Below the pieces are notes generated by a model. That model saw nothing but the letters and a program-made list of their open reading frames with translations. It had not been told where the DNA came from and searched no databases. A stretch of 64,000 nt of DNA from DASZIT01 sp035948855 (GTDB lineage Bacteria; Actinomycetota; Acidimicrobiia; Acidimicrobiales; RAAP-2), in contig DASZIT010000035.1 in NCBI GenBank assembly GCA_035948855.1, positions 15,943 to 79,942 on the forward strand, given 5' to 3'. Shown in pieces: positions 8,479 to 15,582 of this stretch. The position numbers and the translations under genes are program-made. The stretch's first letter is position 1, and every line of letters begins with the position of its first letter.

Positions 8479-9291
8479 TCAGGTGAAGTCGGATCCGCCG
8501 TCGATGTTGAGGTTGGCCCCGGTCATGTAGGTGTTGGCCTGGGAGCAGAGGAAGGCGATGAGGGGACCGATCTCGCCGGGGTCGGCCGCCCGCCCGAGAT
8601 GGGCCGGATGACCGAAATCCTCGCTGATGACCCGCATGGCGTCGACCAGGCTCTCGGCGTCGACACCTCGTTCGGGCGGAAGCGCCCGCAGGTAGCCCTT
8701 CATGCCCTCGGAGAGGAACGATCCCGGGGACACCGTGTTGACCAGGATCCCGTCGGGAGCCAGGGAGGCCGACAGGTTCTTGCTCAAGCTGGTGAGCGCG
8801 GCCTTGGCCGCGGTGTAGGCGACCAGCCCGGTCGACTGCCGCTTGGTCGAGTGCGCAGAGATGTTCACGATGCGTCCCCACGGGGCCGGGCGCATCAATG
8901 GCAGGGCCGCCCGTACGCACCGGGCAGCACTCAGGGTGCCGATGTCGAAGGTCGCCAGCCACTCATCGTCGTCGATGGCATCGAAGGCCCCGATCCCCAC
9001 GCCGACCGGGCCGGCGGCATTGACGAGCGCGTTGAGCAAGCCCCACCGCTCAGCCACCGACGCAAAGGCGCGGTCCACCGCTTGGCGGGACGTCAGGTCG
9101 GTAGCGATTCCCACCGCGTCGGGTGAACCGAGGGACAGAAGAACGTTGACCGTCTCATCCAGCGCCGCCTGGGTTCGGGCCAGCACCGCCACCCGGGTAC
9201 CCTCCCGGGCCAGGCTCTCGGCGGCAGCCCGGCCCATACCTCTGGTTCCCCCGTTCACCACCGCGGTGGCGCCCGCCAGCCCTAGATCCAT
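8479..9291 (-). CDS. SDR-family oxidoreductase
   Basis: A 270-residue short-chain dehydrogenase. The cofactor loop is the variant NGGTRGMG at 13-20. Catalytic Ser145, Tyr159 and Lys163 are present (ISAHSTKRQSTGLVAYTAAK), and NAAG at 91-94 matches the family NAG element. The C-terminal MTGANLNIDGGSDFT is typical of 3-oxoacyl- or hydroxyacyl-reducing members. Start ATG with GGGAAG upstream. It is followed closely by the DksA-like gene and preceded, 51 bp upstream, by the binding-protein gene. Confidence 0.9.
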   Translation of the reverse strand: MDLGLAGATAVVNGGTRGMGRAAAESLAREGTRVAVLARTQAALDETVNVLLSLGSPDAVGIATDLTSRQAVDRAFASVAERWGLLNALVNAAGPVGVGIGAFDAIDDDEWLATFDIGTLSAARCVRAALPLMRPAPWGRIVNISAHSTKRQSTGLVAYTAAKAALTSLSKNLSASLAPDGILVNTVSPGSFLSEGMKGYLRALPPERGVDAESLVDAMRVISEDFGHPAHLGRAADPGEIGPLIAFLCSQANTYMTGANLNIDGGSDFT

Positions 9292-9342
9292 CGCTTCCCT
9301 ATCCTCCGGTTTCAGCCGAGGGTCGCCGCCCGCGGTTGATGC

Positions 9343-10449
9343 TCAGTCCCACGGTTCGTAGAGGCCCTCGAACTCGAGCTTTCCGTTCTTGACCCGTCCG
9401 TAGAGGAGCCAATCCCCCCGGAACATGCCGTGCTCGTGCGGGGCGCAGGCGATGTGGGTGCGGGGCCCACCGGTAGTGCTGGGCATGAAGCGAATCCTCT
9501 CGAGCCCGTCCTTCAGACCCGGTCCGGAGAGGGTCGGCGCCCGAAACAGACCTTCGGCGAGCACCCGGGCGGTGTCGAAGGCCAGCACGGGGATGGCGTT
9601 CGGCCACAACGGAGGGCTCTGTCCGTAGCGGGCGACAAACCGGTCGTGGAATCCCTCGGTGAGCGGGTTGTCGGGGTTGAACTGGTCGATGCCGACCCAA
9701 CCCTCGAATTTCTCGAACCCCATCAGGTAGAACATGAACGCGGTGCTCATGATCCGGGGCGGATCCCAGGCCAGTTCGTCGAGCGCCTTCCGCAGCAACC
9801 CCTGGAGCGCCAGCATGCCGTAGCCCATGTAGCAGAGCGCGTCGGGGTTCGACTGGCGAAGGTTGTCGAGGTTGTCGGCCAGCCGAGCCGGGTGCTGGCT
9901 CACCGTCTCGAGGGCAACGATGCTCAGACCGTGCCGCCGACACTCCTGACGGAAGAAGCGGAAGTACTCGTCGCCGTTGGGAGACACCTCGCTGAGGACC
10001 GCTACCCGCCGGTAGCCCTGGCGGGCCAGCCAGCCGACACAGAGGGCGGCATCACCGCCGCAGTCGCCGTTTCCCAGTCGGAAGCAGTAGTCGCCCGCCA
10101 GCCGCTCGGTGCCGGCCCAGCTGATCAGCGGCACCTTCAACTCGTTGGCCAGCGGCGCCACCACCATGGCGTTGTCGGAGCTGTAGGCGCCGGCGACCCC
10201 GATGCATCCCTGGTCGACGAGATACTTGAACCCGTCCACCGCATTGCGGGCCGAGCCGTTGGGCAGCCCGTTCTCGGCGTGGAGGACGAACTCCACCGGC
10301 CGGTCGATCAGGCCCTGCTCGGCGGCCTCATCAAAGGCCATCCGGTGGATCTTGTTGTAGCCGCCGTCGGGGCCGTCAAGGGCGGAGCCGAGCCATCCGA
10401 TCTTGATGGGATCCGCCGCCCCTGTCCATTGGTTGCTGGTGGTATCGAT
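9343..10449 (-). CDS. ABC-type substrate-binding-like protein without signal peptide; probable ATC start
   Basis: A type I periplasmic-binding-fold protein. The first ATG (10341) would begin at MAFDEAAEQG and lose the first strand. The in-frame upstream codons encode ADPIKIGWLGSALDGPDG, which is clearly the normal start of the fold. Between the in-frame TAG at 10468-10470 and 10341 there is no ATG, GTG, TTG or CTG codon. An AAGGAG site at 10457-10462 lies seven bases before an ATC at 10447-10449, so I annotate ATC as start (368 residues). No signal peptide is seen, so it may be a cytosolic sensor, or the true start may be disrupted. Lobe features include VAGAYSSDNAMVVAPLAN and ISWAGTERLAGDYCFRLG. 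Confidence 0.78.
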   Translation of the reverse strand: MDTTSNQWTGAADPIKIGWLGSALDGPDGGYNKIHRMAFDEAAEQGLIDRPVEFVLHAENGLPNGSARNAVDGFKYLVDQGCIGVAGAYSSDNAMVVAPLANELKVPLISWAGTERLAGDYCFRLGNGDCGGDAALCVGWLARQGYRRVAVLSEVSPNGDEYFRFFRQECRRHGLSIVALETVSQHPARLADNLDNLRQSNPDALCYMGYGMLALQGLLRKALDELAWDPPRIMSTAFMFYLMGFEKFEGWVGIDQFNPDNPLTEGFHDRFVARYGQSPPLWPNAIPVLAFDTARVLAEGLFRAPTLSGPGLKDGLERIRFMPSTTGGPRTHIACAPHEHGMFRGDWLLYGRVKNGKLEFEGLYEPWD

Positions 10450-10508
10450 GACCGGGCTCCTTCGCCTCTACCCGCGCATACCGCCCCCAGGAGGCCAACC
10501 GCGAGTCG

Positions 10509-10527
10509 ATTTCATACTGTATGCGAA
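10509..10527 (-). promoter_or_regulatory. AT-rich recurrent element (copy 1) with 11-bp palindrome
   Basis: ATTTCATACTGTATGCGAA, with an exact palindrome CATAC-T-GTATG at 10513-10523. It lies 60 bases upstream of the probable ATC start of the binding-like gene. Read leftwards it gives a TACAGT hexamer that could be a -10 box. Similar elements occur at seven other intergenic places in the window. Confidence 0.45.
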
Positions 10528-10580
10528 CGGGTCGCGAGGGTCCATCCCGCATCCGGGCGCGGTCATTCGACCGCGTCGGA

Positions 10581-11237
10581 TCAACTCTGGGCCCACGCCT
10601 CGACCAGCGCTTCGGTCGAGGCCAAGGTGGCCACCAGCGACAAGGAGTGGTCCAGGACCTGCCGTCCGTATTCCACCGGCACCCCGACCACGGCATCGGA
10701 CACCACCACCACCTGGTACGAGCGATTCACGGCGTCGAAGACCAGGTTGGGAATGGCCACATTGAGGGATACCCCCACTATCACCACGGTGGTCACCCCG
10801 TCGTTGCGAAGCAGGCTGTCGAGAGGCGAGCCGGTCATCGGACTCAGCCCGTGGTACCGGGGGAGGACCACGTCCCCGGGCTCGGGACCGACTTCGGGAA
10901 CCGGCCGGACCGACTCGGATCCGGGGGCGTTCTCCATTCCGGCCTTTCGGGCTGCCGCGAAGACCCGGGCATTCCGGTTGGACCCGAATCCGTCGGGGAG
11001 GTTCTCGGCGGTGCAGTGGACCACCCTCACCCCCGCCGCCCTTGCCGCCCTCACCACCGTGGCCACCTGGTCGATCAGCGAGACAGACGCTCCGGCCTCA
11101 GCCAAGGCCGGAAGGCCCGATCCGGTGCCGACCACACCCTCCTGCATCTCCTGGACCAGCACCGCCGACGTGGGCGGGTCCACCAGCCGGGCAAGACGGT
11201 CTCCCTTCCGGCGGGCGTCGGCGGCATCATCGGACAT
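10581..11237 (-). CDS. isochorismatase-like cysteine-hydrolase-fold protein, apparently lacking the catalytic triad
   Basis: A 218-residue Rossmann-like protein of the isochorismatase superfamily. Where active members have Asp (IDMQ) it has QEMQEG near residue 30; where they have Lys it has Arg (LPRYHGLSP), and the nucleophilic Cys site in the GVxTxxCV motif reads GVSLNVAIPN, with Ala at the Cys position. The remainder of the fold (GVTTVVIVGVS, YQVVVVSDAVVG) is well kept. It may be a non-catalytic or differently acting member. ATG at 11237 was chosen; the gene begins 17 bases after the DECR-like SDR stop and ends the leftward run. Confidence 0.82.
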   Translation of the reverse strand: MSDDAADARRKGDRLARLVDPPTSAVLVQEMQEGVVGTGSGLPALAEAGASVSLIDQVATVVRAARAAGVRVVHCTAENLPDGFGSNRNARVFAAARKAGMENAPGSESVRPVPEVGPEPGDVVLPRYHGLSPMTGSPLDSLLRNDGVTTVVIVGVSLNVAIPNLVFDAVNRSYQVVVVSDAVVGVPVEYGRQVLDHSLSLVATLASTEALVEAWAQS

Positions 11238-11254
11238 GGCGGGCTCCGGGGCGG

Positions 11255-12148
11255 TCAAGGGGCCGGGCTCGGATCGAACGGCCCCCGCCCCATCTGGTCC
11301 CGGACCGTCACCACCGAGGGGTTGGTGAGTGTCCGGCGCTGCCAGTTGGCGCCATCCACCACCAGCGTGTGACCGGAGATGAACCGGGCGTACGGGGACG
11401 CCAAGAAGGTGGCCGCCCAGCCGAGCTCCCGGAGCCGGCCGACCCGGAGGGCCGGCTGACAAGCGTCCTTTTCGCTGGTGCGATCCAGATTCCCGGTGAT
11501 GTCGGCGGTCATGTCCTCGTGGGGGAAGAGGCCCGGCACCAGACCGTTCACCTGGATGCCGTAGGGGCCCCATTCCACCGCCAGGGTCTCCACCATGTTC
11601 TTGACCCCGGCCTTGGCCGCCGCCGAGTGGGCGAAACCCGGACCGCCGGTCCAGGCATAGGACGCACCGACATTGATGATCGAGCCCGGAGTTCCGGCCT
11701 CCAGGTGACGCCGGGCGAACTCGCGGGCACAGAAGAAGGTGCCGTTGAGGGTGATGTCCACCACCGTCCGCCAGGCATTCGGCGACATGTCCTCGGCCGG
11801 GACCGGGAAGTTGGCCGCGGCGTTGTTGATCAGCACCTCCGGCAAGCCGAACGCCGAGGTGGCCTCCTCGAAGGCGGCGCCGATCTGATCGGGGTCGCGG
11901 ATGTCGCAGCTGACGGTCAGCACCCGGGAGCCCAGCGCCTCGGCCGATTCTCTCCCGGCGTCGAGATGCTCAGGTTTGCGGCTGGCGATGACCAGGTCGG
12001 CGCCGAGACGTCCGAACTCGGCGGCGATGGCCTTGCCGAGGCCGGTCCCTCCCCCGGTCACGAACACGGCGATGCCGGCAAAGGTGCCTTCGGGGAGCGC
12101 TGAAGTTCCGGATGGAGGCGGCTCACGCAGTCCCGAGAGTTCGGTCAT
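11255..12148 (-). CDS. 2,4-dienoyl-CoA reductase-like SDR
   Basis: A 297-residue SDR with cofactor loop TGGGTGLG at 31-38. The usual YxxxK is replaced by Ser175-x3-Lys179, with Tyr164 eleven residues earlier. That spacing matches the Tyr199/Ser210/Lys214 set of mammalian DECR1, so the protein most resembles NADPH-dependent 2,4-dienoyl-CoA reductases, which handle unsaturated acyl-CoAs with a double bond at an even position. NNAAANF at 108-114 also fits DECR. It starts two bases after the crotonase stop and is in the same operon, consistent with beta-oxidation of an unsaturated acid. Confidence 0.86.
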   Translation of the reverse strand: MTELSGLREPPPSGTSALPEGTFAGIAVFVTGGGTGLGKAIAAEFGRLGADLVIASRKPEHLDAGRESAEALGSRVLTVSCDIRDPDQIGAAFEEATSAFGLPEVLINNAAANFPVPAEDMSPNAWRTVVDITLNGTFFCAREFARRHLEAGTPGSIINVGASYAWTGGPGFAHSAAAKAGVKNMVETLAVEWGPYGIQVNGLVPGLFPHEDMTADITGNLDRTSEKDACQPALRVGRLRELGWAATFLASPYARFISGHTLVVDGANWQRRTLTNPSVVTVRDQMGRGPFDPSPAP

Positions 12149-12150
12149 AG

Positions 12151-12930
12151 TCAGCTCCCTGTGTATTTCGGCTGGCGGCCCTCGGCGGTGGCTGCCTTCA
12201 ACTCGGCGATATCCGACGACTTGTTGACGAAGGTCTGATAGATCAGCTCGTCTTCCATGGAGGAGCGGATCCCCGGCTCGCTCAGGTGCTGAAGGACCCG
12301 CCGGGCCATCTTGATGGTGACGGCCGGCGCCGCGGCGATCTTGGTGGCCATCTCCCAGGCGGTCTCGTCGAGCTTCTCCGGGGCCACCACCCGGGAGACG
12401 ATCCCGTGGGCGAACGCCTCCTCGACGCTCATGGTTCGCCCGGTGAGAACCAGGTCACTGGCGACACCGGTGCCGCAGATCTGGAACAACCTCCCCATCC
12501 CGCCGGTATCGGGGATGACACCGTGACCGACTTCGGGAAGCATGAACCTGGTGCCCTCGGCGGCGATCCGGATGTCACAGAGCAGGGCCCGCTGGAACGA
12601 TCCCCCGATCGCCCAGCCCTGCATGGCCACGATGATCGGAACGTCGAGGTCGAAGACCTGAAGGATCCCCCGATGGCCACGGGTCATGAGCTCGTGGTGG
12701 CTGAGAGGGGTGACGTTGTTCCCGATAACGGAGACGTCCCGGCCCGACGACCAGGCCTTCCCCTCGCCCCGCCAGATCACCGCCCGCACGTCGGGATGCT
12801 GCTTGAGCTCGGCCAGAATCTCGAACAGCCGTTGGTCCATCTCGTCGTCGAAGGCGTTGCGCTTGTCGGGGTTGTTGTTGGTGATCACCGCGATGGAATC
12901 ACGTATCTCCAGCGAAACCTTGTCTGTCAT
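12151..12930 (-). CDS. enoyl-CoA hydratase/isomerase family protein
   Basis: A 259-residue crotonase. The first oxyanion segment is RGEGKAWSSGRDV near residues 54-66, the second MQGWAIGGSFQRALLCDI near 103-120. The downstream PEVGHGVIPDTGGMGRL carries the Asp typical of a subset of isomerases and hydratases. It is the first gene of the leftward set with the DECR-like SDR and isochorismatase-like protein. Its 180-bp upstream region is shared with the divergent GntR gene, a likely regulator. Confidence 0.87.
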   Translation of the reverse strand: MTDKVSLEIRDSIAVITNNNPDKRNAFDDEMDQRLFEILAELKQHPDVRAVIWRGEGKAWSSGRDVSVIGNNVTPLSHHELMTRGHRGILQVFDLDVPIIVAMQGWAIGGSFQRALLCDIRIAAEGTRFMLPEVGHGVIPDTGGMGRLFQICGTGVASDLVLTGRTMSVEEAFAHGIVSRVVAPEKLDETAWEMATKIAAAPAVTIKMARRVLQHLSEPGIRSSMEDELIYQTFVNKSSDIAELKAATAEGRQPKYTGS

Positions 12931-13094
12931 CGATGCCCCCTTGGAAGATGGAGAAGGTGTTCGGCCACCATGGTGCGTCGGATCTCGTTCGTCCCCCGTA
13001 GATCAAGATGTGGCGGCGGTCAGAGCTCAAGAATGTTCCCCGGTTGGGACAAGAGCCGAGGGATCGGCCAGAGGACCTATCTCACTGTCAATAT

Positions 13095-13111
13095 CGCATA
13101 AGATATCTATG
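13095..13111 (+). promoter_or_regulatory. -10-like element placed for a leaderless GTG start (AT-rich element, copy 2)
   Basis: CGCATAAGATATCTATG. The TAAGAT hexamer (13099-13104) ends six bases before the GTG start of the GntR gene at 13111, so transcription would begin at or next to the start codon. No Shine-Dalgarno is present. The 15-bp context resembles the other AT-rich elements of the window. Confidence 0.55.
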
Positions 13112-13839
13112 TGGCGTCTTCCTCTGGCAATTCTCGCGGAACACCTTCGCAGCGCTCGACGGTGAATCGTGGCAAGAGGATAGTCCGCACCAGCAGTGCC
13201 GAACACATTGCGCTGCACATCCGAACCCTGATCTTCGACGGCGTGCTTCTCCCCGGCATGCGGGTACCCCAGGACGCCATTGCCCAGGATCTCGGGGTGA
13301 GCCGAATCCCGGTGCGGGAGGCGCTCATCGTTCTCGAACGCGAGGGCTGGGTGACCATCGAGATGCACCGGGGCGCCTTCATCAACTCCCTCGACAAGCG
13401 GGCGGTTCATGACCACTACGAGCTCTTCGGCCTGATCTATGGCTTCGCAGCAAAACGGGCCCTGGCCCGCGGCAGCAAGGACCTGCCTGACGTCCTTGCC
13501 GACATCCAGAAAGGTTTCGCCGACGCCACCGACCCCGAAGCCCAACGGCAGCTGTCCATCGACTTTCATGGCGCCATTCTCAAGGCGGCGGCTTCTCCCC
13601 GGATCATGGTGGTGTTGCGAGCCATGTCGGCGTTGGTCCCGGGCAACTTCTTCGAATTGGTGCCCGGGGCTGTGGAGGTGGAGAGGCGAGGCTTGGCCGC
13701 CATCGTTCGGGCGATGCGGGACAACGACGGTGAAAGAGCTTCGACCGAGTACGCGAAGATGATGCGACAGGTGGGAAACAAAGTGACGCTGCTCTTCGAC
13801 GACCGGGGCCTCTTCGATCCGGAGCTCGCCTCGGCTTGA
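13111..13839 (+). CDS. GntR-family regulator, FCD (FadR C-terminal-like) subgroup
   Basis: A 242-residue protein with an N-terminal winged helix from about residue 25 (SSAEHIALHIRTLIFDGVLLPG, with recognition region DLGVSRIPVREALIVLEREG) and a helical FCD ligand domain. Candidate metal ligands lie in HDHYELFGLIYGFAAKRA and SIDFHGAILKAAA. FCD regulators usually sense carboxylic acids or acyl-CoA. It is divergent from the crotonase/DECR operon, which it may control. GTG start without ribosome site, with a -10 box 6 bases upstream, suggests leaderless mRNA. It ends ten bases from the stop of the convergent ligase gene. Confidence 0.9.
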   Translation: MASSSGNSRGTPSQRSTVNRGKRIVRTSSAEHIALHIRTLIFDGVLLPGMRVPQDAIAQDLGVSRIPVREALIVLEREGWVTIEMHRGAFINSLDKRAVHDHYELFGLIYGFAAKRALARGSKDLPDVLADIQKGFADATDPEAQRQLSIDFHGAILKAAASPRIMVVLRAMSALVPGNFFELVPGAVEVERRGLAAIVRAMRDNDGERASTEYAKMMRQVGNKVTLLFDDRGLFDPELASA

Positions 13840-13849
13840 CCGGGATTGG

Positions 13850-15313
13850 TCACCCGCCCGGGTCGCCGGCATCCCGTCCGGCCGGGCTGGATGCGCCAAT
13901 CTCCTCATCTGCCCGGGCGATCAATTGGCGGCGGAGGACTTTTCCGACTTCGCTCCTGGGCAAGGCCGCAATGCGCCGATAGGCCACCGGGATCTTGTAG
14001 GCGACCAGGTGATCCCGGCACAGGCGCTCGAGTTCGTCGTCGGGTGCGGAGCCGACGACGAAGGCCACCGGGACCTCCCCCAGCCGTTCATCGGGAACAC
14101 CGACGACTGCCGCCTCGCTCACGCGAGGCGACAGGCAAAGGACCTCCTCCACCTGCCCGGGGAACACCTTGTTGCCGCCCCGGTTGATCAGGTCACCGAC
14201 CCGCCCCTCGATCCATACGAATCCGTCCATGTCCACCCGGGCGTAGTCGCCCGTGCGGACGTACCCGGCTTCGTCGATCCGGTCATCAAGACTGCCGCCA
14301 TCCGCGTAGCCCGAGGCCATACTCGGAGGCTTCACCAGAAGCTCGCCCACCGCATCCCCGGAGGCTGCGGAACCATCCTCGTCGATCACTTTGATAGCCA
14401 CTCCGGGATGGGGACGACCGACGGCGCCGACTTTGTCGGGATGTTCCCGGGCATCGGCGGCAGTCCATCCGATGACCTCGCCGATCTCCGCCTGGCCGTA
14501 GCCGTTGAGCACGGTGACACCGAACTTGTCGGAGAAACGACGGGCCGACAATGGAGACAACGGAGCGGTGATGCTGCGTACGTACCGGAGCGGAGCTAGA
14601 TCAGTGACGCCGTCGTCGTCGGCAAGCATCACCATCGCCGCCGGCGGCAAGACCGTGGACCGGATCGAGAAACGATCGATCAGGGTGGCGAACTCAGAGG
14701 TGGAGAATCGATCCATGACCACCAGTTCCGCACCGGCGCGCAAGCCGAACAGGACGTTGTAGATCCCGGCATTGAGGGCCAGCGAGACGGGCACCAGATT
14801 GGGAGACGGAGGCCGCGCCGGATCGGCCGACCTCCCTCGCAGCGGTCCGAGGACCCGGTCCAACAACTCCAAGTACCCCGAGTGGGTCTGCAGGATTGGC
14901 CGGGGCCGTCCGGTGGTGCCGGATGTCCAGGTCACAAAGGCAGTGTCCGGCTCATAGCGGGTGGCCGCCACCCCGGAATCCCGCATGCCGGCCCCTTCGA
15001 TCACCGCAGCCGGGCCGGTTGCCTCGATGACATGGTCGAACTCAGCCATTGGTTGGCGGGCGTTGGCGGGCACAAAGACGGCTCCGGCCATCCAGACCCC
15101 GAACATCGTCGAAATGAACTCCGGGCCGTTGGGCAATTGGACAACGACCGCCTGACCGGACTCGACACCCCGGGAGCGCAGGTGTTCGGCGACGGAGGCG
15201 GCGCTATCACGTACCTCGCCGACGGTCACCGAACGGCTCACCGTACTGATGAGTCGGGCGGAATCGGGAAGCGGGTGATCGGCCAACAGGCCGGCCAGCT
15301 GGCCGGTGGTCAC
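13850..15313 (-). CDS. AMP-dependent acyl-CoA synthetase/ligase
   Basis: A 487-residue ANL-superfamily adenylating enzyme. The start is taken as the GTG at 15313 because it overlaps the stop of a small upstream ORF (GTGA) and the protein then opens as VTTGQLAGLLADHP; frame continues further up but the extra residues do not look like coding. The P-loop reads TSGTTGRPRP at about 163-172 where PKG is usual, so the Lys is Arg. NGYGQAEIGEV, YVRTGDYARVD, GRVGDLINRGGNKV and the C-terminal catalytic Lys in SEVGKVLRRQL are present. It would activate a carboxylic acid to its CoA ester. Divergent from another ligase. Confidence 0.88.
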   Translation of the reverse strand: MTTGQLAGLLADHPLPDSARLISTVSRSVTVGEVRDSAASVAEHLRSRGVESGQAVVVQLPNGPEFISTMFGVWMAGAVFVPANARQPMAEFDHVIEATGPAAVIEGAGMRDSGVAATRYEPDTAFVTWTSGTTGRPRPILQTHSGYLELLDRVLGPLRGRSADPARPPSPNLVPVSLALNAGIYNVLFGLRAGAELVVMDRFSTSEFATLIDRFSIRSTVLPPAAMVMLADDDGVTDLAPLRYVRSITAPLSPLSARRFSDKFGVTVLNGYGQAEIGEVIGWTAADAREHPDKVGAVGRPHPGVAIKVIDEDGSAASGDAVGELLVKPPSMASGYADGGSLDDRIDEAGYVRTGDYARVDMDGFVWIEGRVGDLINRGGNKVFPGQVEEVLCLSPRVSEAAVVGVPDERLGEVPVAFVVGSAPDDELERLCRDHLVAYKIPVAYRRIAALPRSEVGKVLRRQLIARADEEIGASSPAGRDAGDPGG

Positions 15314-15456
15314 GGGACGGACGATTGGTTGGAGGGCATGGCCACCATGGTGCGGCTGATCCGGTCGGCCGACAACAGGTTGAGGTCCAAGTCGATCAGA
15401 CTCCCGATGTTCCCAGGCTCGAACAGGCGTTCTACATACTCGAAAGCCTCGGCCAC
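15310..15456 (-). CDS. putative 48-residue leader or small protein coupled to the ligase
   Basis: A 49-codon ORF from GTG (15456) with an AGAAGGGA ribosome site six bases upstream. Its TGA overlaps the GTG start of the ligase gene by 4 bp, the same coupling seen between real genes here. It begins VAEAFEYVERLFEPGNIGSL and has no recognised motif, signal or membrane segment. The TATAAT-like box at 15515-15520 would give it a leader of about 50 bases. It could be a real small protein, or the ligase's displaced N-terminus. Evidence is layout only. Confidence 0.5.
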   Translation of the reverse strand: MAEAFEYVERLFEPGNIGSLIDLDLNLLSADRISRTMVAMPSNQSSVP

Positions 15457-15501
15457 CTAACATCCCTTCTGACGGCTTCATCCCGTCCCGGCCCCGCCCC
15501 T

Positions 15502-15539
15502 GGGCGACTGTACATTATATTCGACTTAGGCAGTCGCCC
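15502..15539. promoter_or_regulatory. inverted repeat enclosing an AT-rich element (copy 3) between divergent ligases
   Basis: GGGCGACTG (15502-15510) and CAGTCGCCC (15531-15539) are exact inverted repeats around a 20-base AT-rich core, which contains TACATTATATTCGACTT at 15511-15527. Read leftwards the core has TATAAT (15520-15515), a likely -10 for the small ORF and ligase. An operator overlapping this promoter would let a regulator control both divergent ligase genes. Confidence 0.55.
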
Positions 15540-15582
15540 GAGGTACGGCAATTGCCAGACCGGCAGAAGGGATCGAACGAGG

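Noticed and set aside
9430..11328. 632-codon plus-strand frame
   Set aside because: Antisense to the binding-like and isochorismatase-like genes; no domain features and no plausible start site.
15313..15481. N-terminal extension of the leftward ligase to an ATG at 15481
   Set aside because: The 56 extra residues look non-coding (His/Arg/Pro/Gly-rich), and a better frame with a ribosome site occupies the same bases.
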